A stretch of DNA of 64,000 nucleotides, from positions 9,035,134-9,099,133 of the forward strand of contig NC_135562.1 of assembly GCF_964340395.1 (NCBI RefSeq), read 5' to 3'. Made by a program: the position numbers and the translations under genes. Below the pieces are notes generated by a model. That model was given only the letters and a program-made list of their open reading frames with translations. It ran no database searches and was not told where the DNA came from. The stretch comes from Glandiceps talaboti. Lineage: Eukaryota; Hemichordata; Enteropneusta; Spengelidae. Positions 51,601 to 63,239 of this stretch are shown here, piece after piece; the first letter of the stretch is position 1, and each line of letters begins with the position of its first letter.

Positions 51601-54600
51601 TAAAGTGGGGATTTGGAAAAGTTGAACTCACTCAAAAAAACAGGGACGTAGATAAGAGTTGTTGTGATGTAGAACGACCAGGTTATATAATCCATATTTT
51701 CGGTTCAAAGAAAATGACTTGGCTTGAGTATGGTATAAAAGTAATTAGCTGTCTTTGAACAGAATATGTACTTCATACAGTAGTATGCAGATTTCTTATA
51801 GCAAACTTAACAAGAAAGGAAACCTTGTGAATTCACTATGTTTAATAAAACTTTGAATTTAAACAACGAGATGAAATACGTTGGTTTCATTTCCTTTCGC
51901 TATTCAGTATGGAGCTGACACCGACCAGAACTTGGACCTTCACAGGGAACCTACGTTAAACAAATTGTGCACTGGTTGTAAAATAACAATATAGAAGTCG
52001 AGAGCACGTTTTTAACAAGTGTTACCTAATAAGACCTATACGTCACTTCCGCCTAAGTTCTGATCGATATCAGCTACTTACTGATACGTGAAAATGAATG
52101 AAACCAACGTATTTCAATCCGTGTTACGTCCAAGGTATTATCAAACATGGTGAATTCATAAGGTATCCTTTCCTTTAAAGATACAAGGGTCGAGTTACGA
52201 ATCTATGTTGGTAGTTTAATAAAGGTTTACATATATAGGCAATCAATACATTATTTGCCTGGGTCAATTTGACGCCATAGGCATCTTGTAGAAGTTTAAA
52301 TTCATGATTGCTATTTGATTGTCATGTCTTGTATTTTGTGCCGACATACCATAATAATAACATACCTTTTCTACGGTAATCATCTTCCAATACAGGATGG
52401 AACAAATTTATTGGTGTAATTGTTTAACTTTGGTTATAATAACAAAAGCAAAGTCTTTATATCAGCGATTTTTTTTATTTACTTTATTAGACACTCAATG
52501 TACTGACCCTGGTTTGTTGCACCATGGAATTAGAGAGGTGGCGATGCCAACAGAGTGCGAGCCTTCAAGTGACGGAAGGGTCGGAAGAGAAAATGGTGGC
52601 AGCAGTGGTGGAGGAGATCATGGAAGCAACAGTGGAGGAAATAGTGGCAGCAACAGTGGAGGAAATAGTGGAAGCAACAGTGGAGGAGATAGTGGAAGCA
52701 ACAGTGGAGGAAATAGTGGAAGCAACAGTGGAGGAGATGGTGGAAGCAACAGTGGAGGAAATAGTGGCAGCAACAGTGGAGGAAACAGTGGAAGCAATAG
52801 TGGAGGAGATAGTGGAAGCAACAGTGGAGGAAATAGTGGCAGCAACAGTGGAGGAAATAGTGGAAGCAACAGTGGAGGAGATAGTGGAAGCAACAGTGGA
52901 GGAAATAGCGGAAGCAACAATGAAGGAGATGGTGGAAGCAACAGTGGAGGAAATAGTGGAAGCAACAGTGGAGGAGATGGTGGAAGCAACAGTGGAGGAA
53001 ATAGTGGAAGCAACAGTGGTGGAGATAGTGGAAGCAACAGTGGAGGAGATGGTGGAAGCAACAGTGGAGGAGATGGTGGAAGCAACAGTGGAGGAAATAG
53101 TGGCATCAACAGTGGAGGAGATGGTGGAAGCAACAGTGGAGGAGATGGTGGAATCAACAGTGGAGGAAATAGTGGAAGCAACAGTGGAGGAGATAGTGGA
53201 AGCAACAGTGGAGGAAATAGTGGAAGCAACAGTGGAGGAGATGGTGGAAGCAACAGTGGAGGAGATAGTGGAAACAACAGTGGAGGAATTGATGGAAGCA
53301 ACAGTGGAGGAGATGGTGGAAGCAACAGTGAAAGAAATAGTGGAAGCAACAGTGGAGGAAATAGTGGAAGCAACAGTGGAGGAGATGGTGGAAGAAACGA
53401 TGGAGGAGATGGTGGAAGCAACGGTGGAGGAGATGGTGGAAGCAACAGTGGAGGAAATAGTGGAAGCAACAGTGGCGGGAATGGTGGAAGCAACAGTGGA
53501 AGAAATAGTGAAGATGGATGCCCTGGTAATACAAATGTACCGACAATAACATATGAATGTGATGGTGGCTATGAACTATCTGGTTCAGCTACATTGAAAT
53601 GCAATAATGGTAATTGGAACCACCATATACCAGAGTGTGTATGTAAGTAGTGATTAATATATGGTTGGATAGAGATTGTGTGAACCATTTACTCCTTTGC
53701 GCTTATAAAGGCTGCAATGGATTGTATGCTCCCCAGGTACTTAAGGAAGAATAAAGGGCTGTTGTGCCGATATATAGATCCGGGCCAGGGGTAATAATTG
53801 TAAAGCACAGAGTGGGAAAGCGCTATATAAAAACTAACATTATAATTAATCATTATGGCGATATTGAATTAATGTATTCGAATGGCTGGTATTGAATCTA
53901 CATGTTGCTGGTTAAAGTGGAACTGTTGCCATCTTTTTCCAGGGTGGCTAAGCTCCTGAACAAGAATTGAACCACACCTGTATGACCCAGCTGTATGATT
54001 TTGGCCTAGTAAGGTTGTTATGTGAACGTTTTAATCATATGTACTTAAAGAGGCTACAATCCAGGAATTGAAGAAGTTATAATATAGGGCCGTTTAATTG
54101 TGAATGTATGATATACCGACGATTGAACATTAGTTCTGGCCATTTCTTTAATCTTTTCCTAATCTAGCCATATTAGTATGTATAGTTAATGTCGTTGCTC
54201 TAACACGTAAGGGTTAACCACCAAGAGTCATCAATTCCACATTCGAATTCAACTATCACAGTGTTGCAATTGTTACACCAACCCCCAACATCCCCGTGGT
54301 TTTAGTGGCCGGCAGGTGTTTTCTTTAATGAAGGCACATTCTGAACAAACCGGGCAAGGGTGGGTATATGCTTGCAAGACGCAGTTGGTTATGAAGTGGT
54401 GTAATCGAACTCGAATTTGTCCAGGTAGATAAGTTAATTTCGTCAAACATTGCAACATCATCTCCTTTCTTTTTCACAATAAATAATCAACAGCTACTAA
54501 TCAACGGTTGGAAGGCATCTCAGCTAGAAATGAAGTAGACCGTTTGATGGAGATTGTTTCTCAGGTAAAGATTAATACATTATTTTGCATTCTTTCGAAT

Positions 54601-55339
54601 TGGCCATTTAAGATTTGCTTTCCTTAATTGTCAATTAGTCGCATGATTAATGTGTACATATATGCAAATGCATATTGTAAATAAACCAGTTTGCAAACCT
54701 AAACATTACAAACCGAAACATAACACATACATACATACATACATACATACATACATACATACATACATACATACATACATACATACATACATACATACAT
54801 ACATACATAGTAAATAGTATCAAACTCGTAGAATAGAGTGCTCGATGCTTGGGTAAGCAGGGCGGGAATAATCAAAGTGAGTTGGTTGGAACTTGAGGTG
54901 CTACGTTGTAACTCCGAGTACATACATACATACATACATACATACATACATACATACATACATACATACATGCATGCATGCATGCATGCATGCATACTTG
55001 CATACATGCATACATACATACATACATATATACATACATAGATGCATAGATACATGCATGCATGCATGCATGCATACATACATACATACATACATACATA
55101 CATACATACATACATACATACATACATACATAGTAAATAGTATCAAACTCGTAGAATAGAGAGCTCGATGCTTGGGTAAGCAGGGCGGGAATAATCAAAG
55201 TGAGTTGGTTGGAACTTGAGGTGCTACGTTGTAACTCCGAGTACATACATACATACATACATACATACATACATACATACATACATACATACATACATAC
55301 ATACATGCATACATGCATGCATGCATACTTGCATACATG

Positions 55340-55371
<32 letters not shown>

Positions 55372-55561
55372 CATACATAGATGCATAGATACATGCATGC
55401 ATGCATGCATACATACATACATACATACATACATACATACATACATACATGCATGCATGCATGCATACATACATACATACATACATGCATGCATGCATGC
55501 ATGCATACATACATGCATGCATGCATGCATGCATGCATGCATGCATACATACATACATACA

Positions 55562-55592
<31 letters not shown>

Positions 55593-58500
55593 GCAGCCTA
55601 TATATTGTATTACACTGTAAACAAGTAGTACTGTATTTTATCAAGTGGTAAGTGATATATTAACACTACATTATTTATGTCAATTAATACAGACCTCCAC
55701 CGAAGGCAATTCTGAAAAATTAGATATTCTTGGAAATGTATGTGATATGATAGAAAACTTGGATGCAAGCGATGAAGAATACATCTCAAATCTGACACAG
55801 GTAAGTGATGGTAGTGAATATACTAAAATAAAATTGCAACACATAGCTTTCTTACGCACCCAGTGCTTGGCTGAAATCATGTTACGTAGCATACGCTAGC
55901 TGCCAGTGAGACCTATATTTGCATACAACGGGCGATGTTCATTTTGTATTTGCCCAAGGGCACTAGTAGAGTACAAAATTAATGGTGACTCTGTAGTCTG
56001 TCGAAATTAGCGCGGAATTGACACATAAAATGACAAGATTTTGTGTTCACAAAGAGGAACAACATTCAAAACTTGTTGATTTTTTCTAAATGCCTGTCAC
56101 TGTGATGTATTGTAAAACACTAATTGTCTGATAGTGAAAGGACTCTGAGACTTTTATTACTCTGAGGGCTAGGGAAATAGTTGCTACCTACCAACATAAG
56201 GCCTAAAGGCAAATAAGAAATTCTCCTAATACGGTGGCGGATTGTCCTGAAATACTGTACAATACAAACACATGTTATAACCATATGGTAATATCAGGAA
56301 ACGGTACCATGGTTACAGAATGTGTTGTCTTAGAAATAGAGGGATAGGCTTCACGGTAAGTAACCGAATCAGAATTACTTCATTATTACGGTTGCCTGAA
56401 ACGTCACATACAACATGTTTGATATGCTGGCTTCATTCGGATATTGCCTCGCTTGCTTTTCTACTACTGGGGCTGTCTTCCGTCGTCCTCACAGAGTCCG
56501 GGGCAATCCCGCGTCGTTGATTGGTACCAGATGTGACTGTATGGAGAAGCTGACGCACAACATGACCTCTGAAGTAAAAAAAAATCATACAATGGCAACT
56601 CTTGCCGAGAGTATTTTGGTGAATCTCCTAAATAAGACAATTTCCAGAAACTGTATACCATGATTTCAGTGAAATAAAGATAGAATCGTTGAAATATTAT
56701 TTTAAAATACAAAAAAAACAGAATCTATTTCCTCCAATCAGTGGCTGTTATGTCCCCGATGCCGACAACAGCAAAAGTTCCTCTTTACACAAATCACTAA
56801 CGCAATGCCCCACACTCTTTGGGGCGGCGGAAGAAATCCCCTTGTGGCAGAGTGCGGGTAACCGAGACTAGTTTTGTAGAGGGATAATTTCCTAACAAAT
56901 CACACAAATGTATTAACATTTTTATTATAACATTGGTGGGTTTTTTTTAACAGACGCTGATTGACCTAGCAGTAACAAACATCGCACCTGATAATTTGGA
57001 TGAGGTAGGCTCTTTCATTCATTCATAGTTTTTATTTGAGATGTCATCATGATAGTTTGGTGCAGAACACAGGTTTAAGCCAAGCGGGGGGAGGGGGGGG
57101 TGTTTACCCCCATCGAAAGGGTATATACGTATGTACCGCGGTTTTGACCCCGCTTTCCCCCTTTTTCGACTCATGTAGACTTTTGAGTCTTGATTTTTAA
57201 AGCATTATGTAGAGGTTTGACCTACCTCTTTGAATGCATGTACGACTTTTGACCCCATATTGTGAACAAGGTTGTTTCCACGGGTTATTTTCAGTCATTT
57301 TTATCGGAAGAAGGCGCTCCCCCCCCCTCCTAGGCCCTTCGGCAGCCAATGAACTAGCGATGACTGAAGCATGTACGTGTCAAGTGAAAGTGTATCATTT
57401 GACCCCTTTTTCTGGCTAAAATGTAGACTTTTGTGGGTTTTGAATTTTTGTAGAGTTTGTGGTTGTAATTTTTGTCCACCAGGGTACATATGTACCCATT
57501 CCCAACCCTAGTACCCCCCCCCCCCGTGTCATCCTTTATATTAAATTTGTGAATAGATTTATGAACCCTCCGCCTTTGTTTGCTTAGCTTTTCATGGCTC
57601 TGGGTCTGGGCATGATTGCTATGCCTGCCTGAATCATGGAGCCACAATATTGCCAAAGGAGAGATAACTGTACAACCTTTTCAATGCATTGTGAGACGGC
57701 TATCATCAATCTTGCATTAATGTTAGAAACATAGGCTACATCAAATTCACAAGGACACCTCATTAACGCCTCAGGACAGGGATGTGATTATGTACAATGA
57801 GAAAAATTTATCAACGCAGGTCCATATTTTCGTGAGTGATCAATCACCTATACTTCCATGGGGTAAGATAACCATAAGACCTGTCAGTCGGAAGCCAGAT
57901 AACAACTCTATAGGGGTTTATACAAGAATGATGTTATATAATCTGTAGTATTTCAAACATGCAGTCTTTTCGTGGTGTTAACCTGACTCGTAGTATCAAT
58001 AAATTTGTTAGCTATGTCAGTTATTTGTTTGACAAATATGTTAACCAGCAGCAGTCCATCGCTTCATTCTAAACAATCTTGGCTTTCCCAAGAGATATGC
58101 TGTCACATTGTAAAACCCATACCGCGTCACTTTGATTTAAACTACAGGAAAGGACGCAAGAAAATGGTCTGTCAGTATTGAGCGAACTGAGTCAACTGAT
58201 AGACTATTGTGCTGCAAAAATATCTACAGTTTTAGAAGGCGATATGGACTTGGATACCAGTAATGCAAGTACGTATTTCTTAGGTGTAAAAAATTGTGTG
58301 ATTCAATTATAAAATAGATGGGGTACGTAGATTTTTTTTATTTCAATTTATTATATTTGTTTCCATGTGTGAGTGTCTAGTTCAGGTTTTCCATTGTTTT
58401 CCAAAGGGTCTCTGTGTTGTTTATTTCTCCCTATCAGATGTACAGCCATTACAGATTGGAAGGATAGTTTATATTGTCTTTTTAAGTTGATGTCAATTTC

Positions 58501-61500
58501 CGCACCCACTATTTACGATTTTCGCGATTTTATTGTTCCTTTTCTCGAATACGTAAAAAAAGTTTAGGATCGGCGTGAAAAACTAGTTGGGGTAGGTGGG
58601 TAACCGGAACCAAACAACTTTGTTTATTTGGCCTCACAGCAATCTAATTGTGCTTTGATATCATTAAGCTCCCTTATCAATGTACACATATGAAAGTATA
58701 TGTCATTCTCTTTTCTGAATAAAAAAGGATAGGAATTGTATGCATCTATACAGTAAATCCCCTTAGGAATATAATCAAAATTGACTATGAAAATGAGCAA
58801 AAAATGCAATATAGTATGCAGTCTATATTAACCTACATACTGCAAGTAAGAATGTACATATATCACCTATGCTGTTGTACGACGGGGTGGGGGGTGGGTT
58901 GGGGGGGGGGAAGAGGTTGAATAAAAGGGTTAATATGAATATTTTCAAAATATTAGTGAATATTTTAAGGTATGCATTTTCAGATTTAATTATATACGCA
59001 TTATAGACACATAATATACTCATATGTGGTCGATATGTTGCACATACAACGTATTTTAATACCCGGTAAAAACATATAATTTCCAATACGGTTTAACTAC
59101 CTGGTGGTGGTGGGGGGGGGGGGTAACGGGTTAACAGTAATATATTCATCAAACCATTAATTAACAATTTTTATTTATTCAGATTTAGTATATACACATT
59201 ATATGCACACACTATATGCTGTCTATATTAGTGAATGTAGCCATGTATTCTCGTACCCGTTAACATCTATCATCTTCTATTAATTAAAGAAGTGGATTGA
59301 AATGGGGAACAAAAATATCTTACATAAATTGTGATTGTTTTACAGAAATGTCCTTATTGTTATGACTGGCCGTTATCTTTTGACTAGTTCCAGAGTTCCT
59401 ACGTAAACCTTTTCTGTGCTTCTATATGGTTAGTGTCTCTTCATACATGTAAAATTAAAAGATTTCATCTACCCGTCTTCTCTTCTATCCAAACAGAGGT
59501 TACGATTCACACCGTTCCAAGGAATACTTTTGAAGGTTTCAAATATCCTGACAAAGAGAAAGTGGATGACTCTGACTCTCCAAATGTGAAAATTAACATT
59601 AAAGACAGTATTAAGGACTCCATTGGATCAGGTATTACATATTTATACCCTTTTGATTTAATAAGGCACACGTTTATAGCCTTTTTACTCAGTTACTTCC
59701 ATAAATGGCAATTAAACTGACTTAGTGTATGGTTAGTATCAATGCATGTCTTCAGTGAGATTACAAATCGCTTCCTGGCGTTATAAGCATTATTAAGCCT
59801 TATACCTGCAGTTATTGAAATTCCCAATTACAGTCAGTAGCTACCTTAATTTACTTCCTGAATTATACCATAACCAACGCACAGGAGTTGAATCGAAAAC
59901 AACACACGAATGGCTATAGCAGCATTTCACTCATGACATTGTTGGTATTACCAAACATATGGGCAAATTGGTCGATCAAATTATCGTAAAACTGGTAGCT
60001 TGATGTTGACGTGTGTTGGCACTGTTTGGTCATTGAACGGGTCGGAAAATCAAACTAACTTCTTTTAAAATACAGGTTGTCCTCTCCAAAACACCAGCTT
60101 ACACATTTATATTCATTGTTATAGGTGATTCCGTAACAATAAGCATCGTTGAATACAAGGAGAGTCTTACGACGTCTTATGGTGGCAAGCTCCAAGGTTC
60201 TATGTTGGTGTCATGCAGTGTTAATCCACCTTTAAATGGAACATTGGATGAACCAATCGAGTTTCTCTTCCGTCTCCATAGTACCGGACCGTCACAGCGG
60301 CCATATTGTGCTTATCTTGATACACTAACCAAGTAAGCACATGTCAGACATTATAAACAGTGAATAAACAATCTTTTGGGTTAATCCTTGCATCTCTTTC
60401 AAGCGTGAACGTTTGAGCACAGACAAGAAATTGGTTTGAGGTCAGACCACTAAAGGTTTGAGCAAGGACCTATACTGTCTCACCTACATGTATATACGAA
60501 CTAGCGCTCAACTCGATTGAGGTGAAAGCCAGGTGCCCCATAGAATAATTCCCTACCTCTGAGATAGTTTAAAACAACAATACAAATAGCGCGAAATCAA
60601 AACAAGCACATGCTCAGCTAAACATGACGACACTTCAAGTAAGGTAAAAACAGTAATAAAAGTGTTAGGATAGTTACTGCTGTTGAGAAATTGTCATTCA
60701 GAAACAATATTTATATCCATTTCTTATGAATTGAATTGAATTGACCCTCCATGGACATCTCTACCCAGTAAAAGTTTCCCACTCGCGTATTTGCTTCAAG
60801 CATGCTCAACGAAAAAATAAAAAACGCATGAAAATGTATAATTTACATCTCATTCAAATGTTGAAATGAAAAATTCGAAAGGATGTTTTGATCCATCTTC
60901 TACGAACCTTGTTTATTTATTTCAGCATGTGGTCTACAAAAGGAGTAAATACAAAAAGCGAAAACAAAACTCATGCGGTATGTGAAGCCTACCATCTCAC
61001 AAGCTTTGCAGTTTTGATGCAGGTTTCAGATGTTGAGGTATTGTATACATTTCATTTTTTAACATCTTTAAATTCTATTACAGACCTCTAAAGTGAGTAA
61101 TGCCCTCGCACGTATACAAGGAAGAAAGTTGATTCTGTAACTCTGTCCCCCTGAACAAGTTTTTCTGTATATGAATCATTGGTGTGATTTCATACAGCTT
61201 CCGGATAGCTCATATAAGTGTTACAGTACTGAAGTAAATGAAACCCTTCTGTCCATTGAAGCCCTCAAGCACATCACTACATTGACAATCATACAAAATG
61301 ATAAAAGTGGGTGAAATAAAACTCAATACACTAAGCGAAAAGGTAGACGTAAGGAAAAGCACCAACACTCACAAACGAAAAGAGAAACTGACAGACAAGC
61401 AAATATATATAAATTACATGTTGAGCGGTAAAATGCCAACTAAGTTACGTAACATTAAAGGAACAAGGACGATTGAGAATGTAGGTGACGACTCATTTCT

Positions 61501-63037
61501 TTATATGTGTCTCGTATGAGTACGATTGTATGTCATTATATATAACATACTTTAAACGTCAAACAAGGATGATGGGTGGCAAGGTGTTTGTTTTTACATG
61601 AGCAGAGAGCAGCTATTGAATTAGAAGATTCTGCAAAATTTGTAATTTTGGCGTTTGACGTTGGTAAATTCGGCTATGTGGTGAAACTTTGCATTTTTAT
61701 AACAAGATAATATGTATGTTTGCATACATATATAGGTTTCCAGTGTTCATGCTGCAACATTGAGTTATATCACATACGCAGGATGTGGAATAAGTTTGGT
61801 TGCTTTAATGTTGACCATTAGTATATTCACATATGTCGGGTGAGTGAATAATTATATATTTTAATCGTCATTCTATTTAAACTTTCTTAGACAACCCTTA
61901 GACTCCATCAATTAAATAGTTTGTTTGCATCCTTGAATTTCCCAAACACCTACCAAACAGACAGGGGAAAACAAACAGCAAAAAAACCACACACAATGCT
62001 AGCATGTTATGTAAAATTCACTGTTCTGTTTGTACCTAAATCTATGAGACTACGCGACATTAATGTCAACATCCAAAGTTGATTGTCTTAAAAAACTATT
62101 CAGAGATATGTGTAGTTTTTCTGAACGTCTTTCCGTTTACGATAGTATGAAATACGGCCTTCTGTGGAAATTTTGACAAAATTTTTTCAAAATCTACCGA
62201 CAAACCTAACCGCACGCGGACGGCAAACAAAGAATTAAATTGATGGAGCCATATGCCATTTGGCAAATCTACTGGATAAATACTCATGGTAATGAATTAT
62301 GTATCAGAACTGATAGCAGCTTTAAATAGTATGTAGATGTGTATACAAGATGGAGAAACACATGAGGCACAATCTCAGAATGATAGAACCAAGACCAATC
62401 AATTTGACTTCGTTTCCAATTATCTACGGATGAATCAGTGCCCTTTAGGGCAAAGTTCCACTTTACATCAGTGGTCGATTCAATAACTACCACACATGTA
62501 ATTCTATCCTTATAGAGTTTATTTCACATATATCACGTTTAACATTCTACACCAAATGCGGATATTAGTCAAAATATTACAAATTGTGCCTGAAACAACT
62601 TTTAAAACAGATTAAGGCCCACGAACACTCACTAACATTCTATCAATTACTTGTACATAATCTTTGACAACAAAAGAAATATTCCGGATGAAAAGTTTAA
62701 TGTGGTAGGTAAATGATAAACACCACTTGATCATGTACTGGAAAAACTGTTATTGTGTGGAAAAAGAAGGCAGCGAATAAAAGGCTAAAAACTAAACCTG
62801 GTTATATAATTATAACCAGTAAAATATGTTACGGTTACTTTTACCTAAACATATCCTGTATTTAAAAGATATATATTATCTGACGTCTACAGTCAATAAC
62901 TTTAATGTATGTTTCGTTTTGTGACTTTCAGAAGCGTAACTGGTGAGAGAACAACGATCCACAAACACCTCTCCATTTCACTTTTCATCGCACAAACATT
63001 ATTCATCGGTGGCATAACAGCGACGTTTAATAAGGTA

Positions 63038-63102
<65 letters not shown>

Positions 63103-63197
63103 ATGTATGTATGTATGTATGTATCTATGTATGTATGTATGTATGTATGTATGTATGTATGTATGTATGTGTATGTATGTATGTATGTATGTATGTG

Positions 63198-63239
<42 letters not shown>

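Noticed and set aside
52524-53549. Long plus-strand frame rich in [11 protein letters not shown]-type repeats (341 codons) and minus-strand LLLPPSPP frames over the same DNA
   Set aside because: They are other-frame readings of the 24-bp minisatellite. Only the GSN/GGD frame joins sushi halves with correct splice phases.
57090-57140. G-run near GGGTATATACG considered as a G-quadruplex regulatory site
   Set aside because: Poly-G/C runs are common in this window's repeats, and nothing ties this one to a regulatory function.
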